64,000 bases of DNA, taken from contig JAAWDY010000043.1 in NCBI GenBank assembly GCA_022793995.1, positions 29,375 to 93,374 of the forward strand. Direction: 5' to 3'. This document shows positions 37,171-48,460 of the stretch, one piece after another (position 1 is the first letter of the stretch; every line of letters starts with the position of its first letter). A model generated the notes under the pieces. It saw nothing but the letters and a program-made list of their open reading frames with translations. It was not told where the DNA came from and did no database searches. Both the position numbers and the translations under genes were made by a program. Origin of the DNA: Coprococcus sp. (GTDB lineage: Bacteria; Bacillota; Clostridia; Lachnospirales; Lachnospiraceae).

Positions 37171-37992
37171 ATGATATTAGACAGACTGGCAGCGGATACG
37201 AAGCTCCGCGTTGAGAAGGCAAAGAGGGAGGTTCCATTTTCGGAAATGTGCAGGGCGGCATTTCTCAGGAATGCGGACATCGGGTTTCCATTTGAGAAAG
37301 CTCTGCAGGGGGAAGGGATGCACTATATTTGCGAGGTGAAGAAAGCGTCCCCGTCCAAAGGGGTGATCGCAGAGGAGTTCCCGTACCTGGAGATCGCGAA
37401 GGAATACGAGGCGGCAGGCGCGTCGGCGATTTCCTGCCTAACCGAGCCGAAACATTTCCTGGGAAAGAATGAGTATCTGAAAGAAATGGTGGAAGAAATA
37501 AAGATTCCAGTGCTGCGCAAGGATTTTACGATTGACGAGTATATGATTTACGAGGCGAAAGTCCTGGGGGCGTCGGCGGTGCTTCTGATCTGCGCGCTTC
37601 TCGATACGGAAACGCTGAGGCGGTATATCGGAATCTGCGACCGGCTGGGGCTTTCAGCCCTGGTGGAGGCGCACGACGAGAAGGAGATGGCGTCCGCCGT
37701 CCATGCCGGGGCGAGAGTGATCGGCGTAAATAACCGGGATCTAAAAGATTTTACCGTGGACATTGAAAACAGTATCCGGTTAAGAAAACTGGCTCCGAAA
37801 GAGGTAATATTCGTGGCGGAAAGTGGAATCAAAACGTCCATGGATATAGAGAGGCTGAGACAGGCGGATGTAAATGGCGTGCTCATCGGCGAAACGCTTA
37901 TGCGAAGACCGGATAAGAAAGCCGCGCTCCTGGAACTTAGCGGTCGTCTTGATGGAAAGAACAGGGAAGAGCCGGGGAGAAGGGTACAGTGA
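37171..37992 (+). CDS. trpC: Indole-3-glycerol phosphate synthase
   Basis: YICEVKKASPSKGVI, VLRKDFTIDEYMIYEAKVLGASAVLLI, GVNNRDLKDFTVD. Confidence 0.96.
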   Translation: MILDRLAADTKLRVEKAKREVPFSEMCRAAFLRNADIGFPFEKALQGEGMHYICEVKKASPSKGVIAEEFPYLEIAKEYEAAGASAISCLTEPKHFLGKNEYLKEMVEEIKIPVLRKDFTIDEYMIYEAKVLGASAVLLICALLDTETLRRYIGICDRLGLSALVEAHDEKEMASAVHAGARVIGVNNRDLKDFTVDIENSIRLRKLAPKEVIFVAESGIKTSMDIERLRQADVNGVLIGETLMRRPDKKAALLELSGRLDGKNREEPGRRVQ

Positions 37993-38612
37993 TGACAAAG
38001 ATTAAGATTTGCGGTCTTACGCGTATGGAAGATATCCGGGCGGTGAACCACCTGAGACCGGACTTTGTAGGATTTGTCTTCGCAAAGAGCAGGCGGCGGA
38101 TAACGGACGGGAAGGCAAGGGAGCTTCGGCAGGCACTCGATATGGAAATCCCGGCGGTAGGTGTTTTTGTGGATGGGCCGATCGAACATATAGAGCAGTT
38201 GTGCCGGGAAAATGTCATCCAGATGGCGCAGCTGCATGGGGACGAGGATGGGGCTTATATCCGGCGGCTTCGGGTGAAAATCCCGGGAATCCCGATTATA
38301 AAGGCAGTCCGTGTAAAAACAACGGAACAGATATATGACGCTGAACAGATGGATTGTAATTATTTGCTCCTGGACGCTTTTGCGAAGGACACATACGGAG
38401 GGAGCGGAAGGGTGTTTGACTGGAGCTTGATTCCAACGCTTAGTAAGCCGTATTTTCTTGCAGGAGGGCTTAACGCGGACACGGTGCGTGAAGCGATCGC
38501 GTTCTGTGCGCCGTATGCGGTGGATGTAAGTAGCGCGGTAGAGACAGCGGGAGTAAAGGATGAGGAAAAGATAAAGAAATTGATAGAAAGGGTGAGAAAA
38601 TATGAGCAGTAA
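37992..38612 (+). CDS. trpF: Phosphoribosylanthranilate isomerase
   Basis: [41 protein letters not shown]. Confidence 0.95.
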   Translation: MTKIKICGLTRMEDIRAVNHLRPDFVGFVFAKSRRRITDGKARELRQALDMEIPAVGVFVDGPIEHIEQLCRENVIQMAQLHGDEDGAYIRRLRVKIPGIPIIKAVRVKTTEQIYDAEQMDCNYLLLDAFAKDTYGGSGRVFDWSLIPTLSKPYFLAGGLNADTVREAIAFCAPYAVDVSSAVETAGVKDEEKIKKLIERVRKYEQ

Positions 38613-39789
38613 AGGCAGATTTGGAAAATACGGCGGACAGTTTGTCCCGGAAACGCTAATGAACGCGGTAAGCGAGCTGGAGGAGGCCTACGAAAAGTAT
38701 AAAAACGATCCAGAATTTAACCGGGAGCTGAAAGATTTGCTGGAAAATTATGCGGGAAGGCCGTCCCTTTTATACGAGGCTAAAAAAATGTCCCGCGATC
38801 TGGGAGGAGCGAAGATTTACCTCAAACGGGAGGATTTAAATCATACGGGTTCTCACAAGATCAATAATGTGCTTGGACAGGTGCTTCTGGCGAAAAAGAT
38901 GGGGAAGACCCGTGTGATTGCGGAAACGGGGGCCGGGCAGCACGGCGTTGCGACGGCGACGGCAGCGGCGCTTATGGATATGGAATGCGAGGTGTTTATG
39001 GGCGAGGAGGATACCAAACGGCAGGCGCTGAACGTTTACCGGATGGAGCTTCTGGGGGCAAAGGTGCATCCGGTCACGATAGGGACCATGACTTTAAAAG
39101 ACGCAGTCAACGAAACCATGAGGGAATGGGCGGGGCGCATGGACGATACCTTATATGTACTCGGTTCCGTCATGGGACCGCATCCGTTTCCGACGATCGT
39201 ACGTGATTTCCAGAAGATCATAGGACGGGAAATCAAGGAACAGCTCATGGAACGGGAAGGAAAACTCCCTGACGCGGTGATCGCCTGCGTCGGCGGCGGC
39301 AGCAATTCTATGGGGGCGTTTTATGAGTTTATCCCGGACAAAGAAGTACGGCTGATCGGCTGTGAGGCGGCGGGCCTGGGAATAGACACGGAAAAACACG
39401 CGGCCACAATCGCAAGAGGTACGGAAGGGATTTTCCACGGGATGAAGTCGCTGTTCTGCCAGAATGAAGACGGACAGATCGCCCCGGTGTACTCGATTTC
39501 GGCAGGGCTGGATTATCCGGGGATTGGGCCGGAACATGCTATGCTCGCGGCAGAAGGGCGCGCACAGTATGTGCCGGTTACGGATGAGGAAGCGGTGCAG
39601 GCGTTTGAATATCTTTCAAGGATAGAAGGAATCATCCCAGCGGTGGAGAGCGCTCATGCGGTTGCCTATGCGATGAAGCTGGCGCCGGCTATGAATAAAG
39701 AACAGATCATCGTCGTCAATATATCCGGGAGAGGAGATAAAGATGTGGCGGCGATCGCAAGATATAGGGGGGTGCAGATCTATGATTAA
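38602..39789 (+). CDS. trpB: Tryptophan synthase beta chain
   Basis: [43 protein letters not shown]. Confidence 0.97.
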   Translation: MSSKGRFGKYGGQFVPETLMNAVSELEEAYEKYKNDPEFNRELKDLLENYAGRPSLLYEAKKMSRDLGGAKIYLKREDLNHTGSHKINNVLGQVLLAKKMGKTRVIAETGAGQHGVATATAAALMDMECEVFMGEEDTKRQALNVYRMELLGAKVHPVTIGTMTLKDAVNETMREWAGRMDDTLYVLGSVMGPHPFPTIVRDFQKIIGREIKEQLMEREGKLPDAVIACVGGGSNSMGAFYEFIPDKEVRLIGCEAAGLGIDTEKHAATIARGTEGIFHGMKSLFCQNEDGQIAPVYSISAGLDYPGIGPEHAMLAAEGRAQYVPVTDEEAVQAFEYLSRIEGIIPAVESAHAVAYAMKLAPAMNKEQIIVVNISGRGDKDVAAIARYRGVQIYD

Positions 39790-40558
39790 GATGAAAGAAG
39801 CATTTGAGAACAAAAAAGCATTTATTCCATTTATCACAGGAGGAGATCCATCCCTGGATGTGACAAAGAAACTTTTGATCGCACTGCAGGAGGCAGGAGC
39901 AGACCTGATCGAGGTAGGGATTCCATTTTCAGATCCCATCGCGGAAGGCCCGGTGATACAGGAGGCGGATGTACGCGCGCTTGCGGGCGGCTGCACGACG
40001 GATAAGCTATTTGATGCGATCGCGGAGGTACAAGATCAGCTCCATGTGCCGATCGTATTCATGACCTATATGAATGCTGTTTACACGTATGGAAAAGAGC
40101 GGTTCATGAAGCGGTGCGTTGAATGCGGGCTTTCCGGTATCATTGTGCCGGATATGCCGTATGAAGAAAAGGAAGAGCTTTCCGGCGTATGCCACAAATA
40201 CGGGGTGGAGCTGGTATCGCTTATCGCTCCTACGTCTCATGACAGAATCAAGAGGATTGCAGAGGAAGCGGAAGGGTTTTTATATTGTGTCTCTTCTCTT
40301 GGCGTTACTGGTGTGAGAAAGGATATTACCACGAATATCAAGGAGATGATCGATCAGGTAAGAGAGACGACGGATATCCCTTGCGCTGTCGGATTTGGAA
40401 TTGCGACGCCAAAGCAGGCGCGGGAGATGGCTGAGGCGGCGGACGGTGCGATCGTTGGCTCGGCCATCGTGAAAATGATTGCAGAATATGGGGAAGACTG
40501 CGTTCCATATGTGGCGGACTACGTACGGGAGATGAAGGCGGCGGTTGCCTCGGCATAG
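39782..40558 (+). CDS. trpA: Tryptophan synthase alpha chain
   Basis: [47 protein letters not shown]. Confidence 0.97.
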   Translation: MIKMKEAFENKKAFIPFITGGDPSLDVTKKLLIALQEAGADLIEVGIPFSDPIAEGPVIQEADVRALAGGCTTDKLFDAIAEVQDQLHVPIVFMTYMNAVYTYGKERFMKRCVECGLSGIIVPDMPYEEKEELSGVCHKYGVELVSLIAPTSHDRIKRIAEEAEGFLYCVSSLGVTGVRKDITTNIKEMIDQVRETTDIPCAVGFGIATPKQAREMAEAADGAIVGSAIVKMIAEYGEDCVPYVADYVREMKAAVASA

Positions 40559-40672
40559 TATTTTTGCGGCACAGCAGAAAGATTTTCTTCTGTTTCATCC
40601 GTAGAAAATATGGTATGATGTAAGAAAAGTGCAGTTCCAAGGAACAGACAAAATGAGAGAGGAGAAAGTGTG

Positions 40673-41371
40673 ATGAAAGAAGAATGTTTGATCTGCAAGG
40701 CGCCTCTGGAATACCTGGAGCATGGAGAAATGATGGAATGTGTGATCTGCCACAAGAAGGAAGAAAGCAGGGCGCGGTGCGTGAACGCGCATTATGTCTG
40801 TAATGAATGCCACACGAAGGGAATCGACGTTATGGTGGGGACCTGTCTGTCGGAAACCTCGAAAGATCCTTTTGTGATTTTTGAACGACTGGTAAGCCTG
40901 CCGTTCTGCCATATGCACGGGCCGGAGCATCATAGTTTGGCCGGAGCCAGCCTCCTTACCGCATATAAAAACGCGGGCGGCGATATCGACCTTGAGGCAG
41001 CGCTTGCCGAGATGCAAAAAAGAGGAAGCGAGGTACCAGGAGGCATATGCGGCTTCTGGGGAACCTGCGGCGCGGCAGTCAGTTCCGGTATCTTCCTATC
41101 CATTATTACAAAAGCAACGCCTTTGTCAAAAGAAGAGTGGGGACTGTCGAACCGGATGACGTCAAGGTCACTTGCGGCCATCGGCGAAGTGGGAGGCCCC
41201 AGATGTTGTAAACGCAACGCCTATCTTGCGATAACAGAAGCGGTCAGATTCGTGGAAGAGAATCTGGGAATCCATATGGAATCGCACAAAGTCCTCTGCA
41301 GTCATTCTTCTGAAAATAATCAATGCCTGGGGAAAAAATGTCCGTTTAATAAAAACCGTTCCGATCTCTGA
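40673..41371 (+). CDS. DUF5714-like cysteine-rich protein
   Basis: ECLICKAPLEYL...ECVICHKKE, CGFWGTCGAAVSSGIFLSI, PRCCKRNAYLAI. Confidence 0.75.
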   Translation: MKEECLICKAPLEYLEHGEMMECVICHKKEESRARCVNAHYVCNECHTKGIDVMVGTCLSETSKDPFVIFERLVSLPFCHMHGPEHHSLAGASLLTAYKNAGGDIDLEAALAEMQKRGSEVPGGICGFWGTCGAAVSSGIFLSIITKATPLSKEEWGLSNRMTSRSLAAIGEVGGPRCCKRNAYLAITEAVRFVEENLGIHMESHKVLCSHSSENNQCLGKKCPFNKNRSDL

Positions 41372-41381
41372 TGGAAACGCA

Positions 41382-41441
41382 CTGGTACTGCCTTGCGCAG
41401 ATAACGCTGAATTCACCGAAATTTGCGCAAGGCAGTACCAG
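41382..41441. repeat. Perfect 18-bp inverted repeat with 24-nt loop between convergent genes
   Basis: CTGGTACTGCCTTGCGCA (41382-41399) ... TGCGCAAGGCAGTACCAG (41424-41441). Confidence 0.95.
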
Positions 41442-41448
41442 CAGGGCG

Positions 41449-41595
41449 TTAATACCGGAGCTGGATGCCTTGTTCTTCGATCCAGTCTTCCAGCTCCTCT
41501 TGGGAATCAGCCGCCCATTGATCGTTATTTCCAGCCGTATACTCCTCTTTTAACTCTTCTTGTTTCAGTTCTTTGCCATATTCTGGATTTGGCAT
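41449..41595 (-). CDS. Small acidic protein (48 aa), hypothetical
   Basis: MPNPEYGKELKQEELKEEYTAGNNDQWAADSQEELEDWIEEQGIQLRY; RBS GGAGGG upstream of ATG 41595. Confidence 0.6.
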   Translation of the reverse strand: MPNPEYGKELKQEELKEEYTAGNNDQWAADSQEELEDWIEEQGIQLRY

Positions 41596-42200
41596 GATAC
41601 ATCCCTCCTGCTGTTTGCATGTGTTTGTTTGCTGAAAAATCATATTTTTTTATAAGAGAAAAGACACGACCACAGTCATGCCTTTTCTTTTTGGTATGTC
41701 ATTGAGAGGTTTTTCCTCGTTGCATTGCAGTTTTGTCTATATACAAAGCTGGGGAATGCTCCTCGTAAGAGGGTATATATAAATTGGAGTTTACTGCCGC
41801 AAAGCTATTCTTGGGGGAAATAACCAGCAACAATAAAACTGCAACTGCAACCAATTTGTTGCCACTTGACCAGGATGTCTAAAATAGGTCGTATTCCCGA
41901 TTAAGTGGTTTTACTATACCACTTTATAGCGATGATGTCAATAAAAACATTTGCTATTACTTATACATATTATAATCGCATGTGTATAAGCAGCGACGAT
42001 CATGCAATGGAGATAAGATGTAATCAGCATTTCAATTTATTTATCAAAAAAACTTTACAATAACCACACAATTTAATATTACAACAATATAATACAATAT
42101 ATAATGATATATAATGGATAGGCAATAACAATTAGAATTCAAAGATTACAAATGCATATTATACAGTAAAGTCCACTGTGTTTTTGAGGAGGGTGAGACA

Positions 42201-42882
42201 GGAAGATGTGGAATCCGGCTGACAGAAGGAGACAGGGTCATAACGGATGAAAATGATGCCGGCGTTGTAAAGAGCCGTCCCCTTATGATTACGGAAGCCG
42301 GACAAAAGTATATCTCGTCCTTTGATGTGGCGCACAGCAGTTGTTTCAGTTATATAGAAGACCAGCTGGGAAAGATCAAGGCGACGGGGATTCCATTGGT
42401 CTTTGATTTTTCAGATGTGTGGACGGAAGATACTTTCAAAAACATTTGCCCGGATATTTCTATCGCGTTTTTTTCGGGGAAAGAGCGGGAGAAAGAAGCG
42501 TTAAAAGAACAGCTGGAGATGTGTGTGAAAGAGTATGGCTGTGAAATGGCGGTGACAACCATTGGCGGAAGGGGCGCGGTCGTTTACAACGGCAGAAAAT
42601 TTTATGAGAAACTGCCATACAATTTTGAAGGAGGGGCGATTGATACTACAGGCGCAGGGGATTCATGGATAACCGCCTTTTTGTCCTCTTACTATGCAAA
42701 TGACAAAAAGAAAAAAGGACTGATATTAAATCATGAGGGGGGTATTACGGAGAGTGGATTATGAGGATTACGAGGAATGGCTGATTCAGTACAGTATGTG
42801 TATGGGAAATATTTTTGCCAGGCACAAATGTATGACGAAAGGTTCTTTTGGGTACGGCGTCAGGATAAAGGCAGAATGTTAA
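42201..42882 (+). pseudogene. PfkB-family sugar kinase (fructoselysine-6-kinase-like), 5'-truncated and frameshifted
   Basis: GIRLTEGDRVITDENDAGVV...DTTGAGDSWITAF; then RVDYEDYEEWLIQYSMCMGNIFARHKCMTKGSFGYG in another frame. Confidence 0.8.
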
Positions 42883-42925
42883 AGCGGAAGCGCTTAACAT
42901 AAAAAAAGAAAAGGAGAGAAAGAAA

Positions 42926-43928
42926 ATGAAGAAAAAGGTTATTTCAGGAGTACTTTGTTTCATGATGGTTATGGTGATGGTTTTTACAGGGTGTGATGAT
43001 TCAATGGATGCCGAAAGCAAAGACAGCAAGGACAAGGAGGGCATCACAATCGGTATGGTTACCAGCCAGGGGAGTTATTTTTCCAGAGCGTTGAAGATTC
43101 CTTACGTCCTTTAGTGGAAAAAGACGGCGGGGAACTGATCGTTACAAATGCAAATAACGATGTGACGAAAGAGGCTTCGGCTGTGCAGACATATGTGGAA
43201 AGGAAGGTTGACCTGATCTTGCTTGCCACACAGTCCGCGGAATCCTCCCTGGCAGCGGTGCAGCAGGCTTACGACGCGGGGATTCCGGTGATCTGTTATA
43301 ACAACGGGCTGGAAGAGGAGTCGGCGAAAAAATATACAAAAACTTATATAGAAAGCGATAATACGGCTTTGGGGACGGACGTTGGAAAATATGCGGCGTC
43401 ATACATGAAAGAAAATATGGGGGGACAGTAAATTTAGGTATTATTGAGGCGGACTGCTTTGAGGTGTGCAAGTAGCGCCACGACGGATTTATCGAAGCGC
43501 TGGAAAAAGAGGGAATCAAGGTAAATGTTGTAGGTTCGCAGCAGTCCTGGATGGCGGACGAGGCAGCTGCAAAAGCAACCAATATTATCACGGCAAATTC
43601 TGACATTAACGTGTTCTGGGCATCCAACGACGGCGGGACTTCCGGGGCAATAGCCGCGGTGAAATCTTCCGGAAAGGATATTGTGGTTTTCGGTACGGAT
43701 ATGAATGCAGAATTGGGTAATTACATCCTGGACGGACAAATACTGAAATGTACGATCGGACAAGATGGCGCGGGCATCGGGGAAAAAGCTTACGAGGTTG
43801 CAAAAAAGGTGATTGCAGGGGAAACGATCGATCCCTTTACGATTTCTATTCCGGGAAGCATATTTTCAGTAGACGATCTTGACGCAGTGAAAACGTATAT
43901 AGAAGAGTCGAAAGGGGCGGAGGGATAA
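42926..43928 (+). pseudogene. Periplasmic-type sugar-binding lipoprotein (RbsB-like), multiple lesions
   Basis: Three ORF pieces collinear with one RbsB-like protein; frameshift near 43080, frameshift at G6 43419-43424, in-frame TAG near 43473. Confidence 0.85.
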
Positions 43929-43930
43929 AA

Positions 43931-45191
43931 GTGCTGTCTGTAAATCATGTTGTAAAAACATTTGGTACAACAAAGGTCCTGGACGATGTGAGCCTGTCTA
44001 TCAAAGAAGGAGAGGTAAGAGCATTATTAGGGGCAAATGGAGCTGGAAAAGCAAAGAACTCGCGAAGGAAACTCTGAAAATGCTGGGGCAGACCATGGAA
44101 CTGGATAAACTGGTGGGGGAACTGAACGTGGCCGACCAGCAGATCGTGGAGATAGCCAAAGCGTTGAGTACAAAACCAAAGTTGTTGATCTTAGATGAGC
44201 CGACCAGCTCATTGTCGAAAGAAGAAGGAGAAATCCTGATTAAATTAGTCCGTAATCTGGCCGGTCAAGGGCTGGCGATCATTTATATTTCCCATCGGAT
44301 GGATGAGATTCCTCATGTGGCGGATACCCTTACTATATTAAGAGACGGAAAGGTGACGGGAAGCCTCACGGCAGCGGAAGCAAAGACAGAAACGGTAGTC
44401 AGTCTGATGATATCAAAAGACGCTTCTGTTCACGGACAGAAACAGGATATGGGGATGCCGGAAAAGGAAGTCGTTCTGTCTGTAAATGGCCTGAGCAGAA
44501 ATAAAAAATTCAGGGACGTCAGTTTTGAACTCCACAAAGGGGAAGTTTTAGGATTCGCGGGGCTGGTGGGTTCCGGGCGTACAGAACTTTTAGAGTGCCT
44601 GTTCGGGAGCGCGCAGGCGGATTCAGGAGCCATAACTGTAAATGGGCGGGATATAGTAAATCCGTCAATCAGGAAAATGATTGCGCAGGGAATCGGCCTG
44701 GTTCCTGAGGACAGAAGAACGCAAGGGCTTGTTCTGCCCCTGACAGTTGAAGATAATCTGGTTATGGCTTCTTATCACCGGTTCATTCATCATGGATTTG
44801 TCGATCTTACCCAGGCGAAAATGCTAAGCGAGGACGTGATTGACAAAATATCGATCAAGACGGCAGGAACAAGGGAGATGACAAAAAACTTAAGCGGCGG
44901 GAACCAGCAGAAGATTGTTATAGGGAAATGGATTAATGCCCAGACGGACATCATTTTATTTGACGAGCCGACAAGAGGAATTGATATCAATGCAAAAAAA
45001 CAGATTTATGGAATTGTCGCGGATTTGGTGAAACAAGGAAAGAGTATTATTTTTGTTTCTTCCGAGATGGAGGAATTATTCCATTATGCCATAGGATATG
45101 CGTGATGAACCGAGGAAACCTGACCGATACGCTGGACGCCGGCAAGACGGATTTGCAGGAGATTATGACTTTAGCGATGAAGGAGATTTAA
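43931..45191 (+). pseudogene. Sugar ABC transporter ATP-binding protein (RbsA/MglA-like) with deletion after Walker A and 3' frameshift
   Basis: VLSVNHVVKTFGTTKVLDDVSLSIKEGEVRALLGANGAGK then an abrupt junction to KELAKETLKMLGQ...; 3' end continues out of frame as RICVMNRGNLTDTLDAG. Confidence 0.85.
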
Positions 45192-45193
45192 AT

Positions 45194-45823
45194 ATGAAGA
45201 ATAGAAAGAAAATACCTTTCGAGAAATTATCACTGATCTTGGTTCTGGCGGCGCTCTATGTCCTGTTCAGTTTTACGGCGCCTAATTTTCTGTCATCGTC
45301 CAACCAACTGAATATACTCCAGGAATGCGCTTTTGTCGGAATTCTGGCGTGGGGGATGACATTTGTCATTATCGCGGCGGAGATTGATATCAGTGTGGGA
45401 AGCGCGGCGGCGCTCGCCTCCGCTTTGCTTGGCGTCCTGGTGGTGGATAAAGGGCTGCCGATGTGGTTCGCGGTGATACTCGTACTTCTGGAAGCCACAT
45501 TGTTCGGGTTCTTTAATGGTTTTATCAGAACGAGATTCAATGTTCCGGCATTTATTGTCACATTGGCAGGATATAAAGCCCTAAAGGGCGCGGCCCTTTT
45601 GATTACGAACGCCACCCCGATCTACATCAGTACAGAAGGATTTTCATTTGTGGGTTCCGGCAGATTGTTTAAGATTGTTCCCGTTCCAGCGGTCATCCTT
45701 GTTCTGACATTTTTTGTGTTCCATATTTTACTGACCCGTACTTCGCTGGGCAGGTCGGTCTTTGCCATTGGGGGTAATCCTGAGGCGGCCAGACAGTCGG
45801 GTATCCCGGTCAATAAACCCTGA
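45194..45823 (+). pseudogene. Sugar ABC transporter permease (RbsC-like), 3'-truncated
   Basis: FVGILAWGMTFVIIAAEIDISVGSAAALAS, IGGNPEAARQSGIPVNKP then stop. Confidence 0.8.
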
Positions 45824-46142
45824 ATATCCCGGTAAAAGTAAAAGTGACAATAGAAGGAGATAGGGCGACGGTTTCGGACGTCCCTGTGACACAGACATAG
45901 AGAAAGTGCGCAAAAATGTTCGCGACGGGATTATTTCCAAAAAGAAGGTAGAAGAATTGTTTGGTGTAATTTTATCCGATGATTTCGACCCGGTAGTCGA
46001 CATGGAGGGGACGAAGCTTCTCCGGGAAAAATTAAAGGCGCAGAAGTATATCGTGGTACAGCCGGTACAGCCGGCGTCGGGAACCTGGCGTCAGGAAACG
46101 ATGACAGAAGATGACGAATATGTATTAAATCCAACAGTTTGA
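45824..46142 (+). pseudogene. Hydantoinase B/oxoprolinase-like C-terminal fragments
   Basis: IPVKVKVTIEGDRATVSD then IEKVRKNVRDGIISKKKVEELFGVILSDDFDPVVD out of frame. Confidence 0.65.
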
Positions 46143-46160
46143 TGTGGGAGGAAAAGTGAT

Positions 46161-47048
46161 ATGACGGCGAAGGAGATGATGAAGCAGACAAAAATATTTG
46201 TGCACGGCACGACGGTCGCCGCAAATATGCTGATCGAGAGGAACGGTTCAGAAATCGCGCTGCTTTGTAGACCGTTTTCTGAGGTTTGGAATTCCGCAGA
46301 GAATGAACCGTGAAGGAAAAGTCGTAAAAGGATTGGATGAAAGCGCTGTCAGGGATATGGCGAAAAAATTAAAATCCCGCTTGAGGCAGGAGTACTTTGC
46401 TCGTTCGGTATGACGGTGACGGACGTCAGGCACGACCATGTGGACGTATATCACAGTAGTTCAAAAGAAGCCGATTTGGAAAAGGTCAATGAAGTCATAA
46501 ACGCTATGGAAGAAAAGGCCAGAAAAGAATTAGAAGAAGAAGGATTTTCAGATTCATCCATTTATATTGATCGGTTCGTGGATGCCAGATACCAGGGGCA
46601 AATCCACGAATTAACGGTATCCGTCCCAGAAGATGGAACGGTTACACAGGATACGGTGGTTAAAATTGTACAAAATTTCCATAAGGAACACGAAGCGCAG
46701 TTTGGCTATTGCAGAGAACAACTTCCCCTTGAATTTCTGCACTGGCGGGTCACCGCAATGGGGAGGCAGTCCGAGGAGAGCGGATATGGAAGCCATGAGA
46801 TTATAAAGGATGCGGTTCCAAGAAAAATGCACAGGACATATGACAGCGACAGGAAAGCGTTTATAGATACGGCTTTGTATAATGTGGAGGATGTTACGGT
46901 TGGATGCCGCGTGGCTGGCCCGGCGGTTATCGCGTCGCCGACGACAACGATTATTCTGCACCCGGGAGATACGCTGTCACGCCATTCGGAGCATGGATTT
47001 TTGGTGGATATTGCGGATGGACGGAATCATGAATTGAGTGAAGAATAA
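46161..47048 (+). pseudogene. Hydantoinase A/oxoprolinase-like, internally deleted and frameshifted
   Basis: IFVHGTTVAANMLIERNGSEIALLC then RFGIPQRMNREGKVVKGLDESAVRDMAKKLK, then MTVTDVRHDHVDVYHSS...VAGPAVIASPTTTIILHPGD. Confidence 0.75.
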
Positions 47049-47124
47049 AATAAAAAGCTCTTCACAAAATAACTTAAATAATGTAACGTAACATTATAAT
47101 ACATTGTATTAAAGGAGGAGCAAT

Positions 47125-47637
47125 ATGTTTAATTTTGACATTCCAAGGTATGAAAAGGTGGTGAAAGATGCCATAGCGCTTCGCCCGCAGATCGAAGAAG
47201 CCGTGGATAAAATCTGTGAGGAAGGATACAGCAACCTGTTCTTCATAGGATGCGGAGGGACTTACGCCCATTCACTTCCCATGAAATACTGGCTTGATAC
47301 AAGGTCGGATATTGAGAATTATAGTGTGATTGCGGCAGAATTCTTCCATGGGACTTTGGATCTGGTGGAAAAAGGGACAAGCATGATTCTGCTTTATGGT
47401 GAAGATGAGACGCGGCCGATAATGGACAGGGTAAGGAGATTCAGCATGAACATCACGGACGTAATCCATACTTTTGACACGAAGTCAGTAGAGCTGCCGT
47501 TTACAGAGGAGGAGTATCGTATCCTGGTATCGCCCATGGTGATTTACGCAGTAATGGAAAGACTGAGCTGCCATCTGGAGAAAGAAAGGAACCACCCTTT
47601 AACGACCAGAAGATACTACAGGCAGATGGAATATTGA
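47125..47637 (+). pseudogene. SIS-domain sugar-phosphate deglycase (FrlB-like) with an in-frame internal deletion
   Basis: NLFFIGCGGTYAHSLPMKYWLDTRSDIE joined directly to NYSVIAAEFFHGTLDLVEKGTSMILLYGEDETRPIMDRV...HPLTTRRYYRQMEY; 170 aa. Confidence 0.75.
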
Positions 47638-47743
47638 TTTCCAGATATGGCTTGGACGGGCGTCCTGCCCGGAAAATAACGTCAGAGTGATTCCAGCGCT
47701 CTGACGTTATTGCGTGTATATGTAAAAAGAAGATCGTAAAGTG

Positions 47744-48460
47744 TTAAAAATAAAATTTCATACGCTCTGTATTATAAAGCTGTTTAGAAATGAAAACCGG
47801 TTCTCCGGAAGGAGTACGCTGATCGTCGCGGAACAGAAGAAGCGGAGTAGAGGTCTTTAAGTTCAACAGCTTTATTTCCTCCTTGGTGGGGTAACAGATT
47901 TCCACAGACCTTAAAGCATTGATGATGGTAATATGATGCTTTGTCTGAAGAAGCTCAAACAGCGAACCTTCCAAATTCTCATCAAGAAGAAATGAAAACG
48001 ACGGGGGATAATGGTTTTCCTATATCAGGACAGGGTTTCCATCTACAGAACGAAGCCGCTTTGTGCATATAATCATTTCTGTTTCCGAAATTTCAAAAAA
48101 CGACATGTCTTTTTGTGTTGGGTAAATTTTTTCGGCGCTCAGGACTTTTGTGACGGGAACTTTTCCGATCAAATGGCAGGAGCTAGTAAATCCAACTTTG
48201 TCATTGACCTGGTATACCGCCTTTTTTTCCGCTACAAAGGTTCCTTTCCCCTGGGAACGTATGAGGGTTCCATCCTCCACAAGCTCCATGATCGCGGAGC
48301 GGATGGTAATGCGGCTGACGTCGAATTCTTTAAGCAAGGTGGTCTCGGGAGGGAGCTTATCACCGGGCTTTAATTCTCCGGAGTCTATCCGATTTTTGAT
48401 GATGTTCAAAACCTGTTTGTACATGGGAATGGCGCTGTTTGGATTAATATAATTTGGCAT
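47744..48460 (-). pseudogene. GntR/UTRA-family regulator interrupted by one in-frame amber codon
   Basis: ORFs 48020-48460 and 47744-47974 share a frame; TAG at 48020-48022 (minus strand) is the only break. Confidence 0.88.

Noticed and set aside
41640-42200. AT-rich gene-poor stretch considered as an integration site or mobile-element remnant
   Set aside because: No transposase, integrase, tRNA or terminal repeats could be identified
42926-43431. Two short ORFs considered as a small secreted peptide plus partner
   Set aside because: They are collinear pieces of one broken RbsB-like binding protein
45906-46142. Small ORF considered as a novel 78-aa gene
   Set aside because: Reads as the C-terminal end of a hydantoinase B-like protein; treated as a pseudogene fragment
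48150-48452. Plus-strand ORF inside the GntR region
   Set aside because: Antisense to the clear GntR/UTRA reading frame
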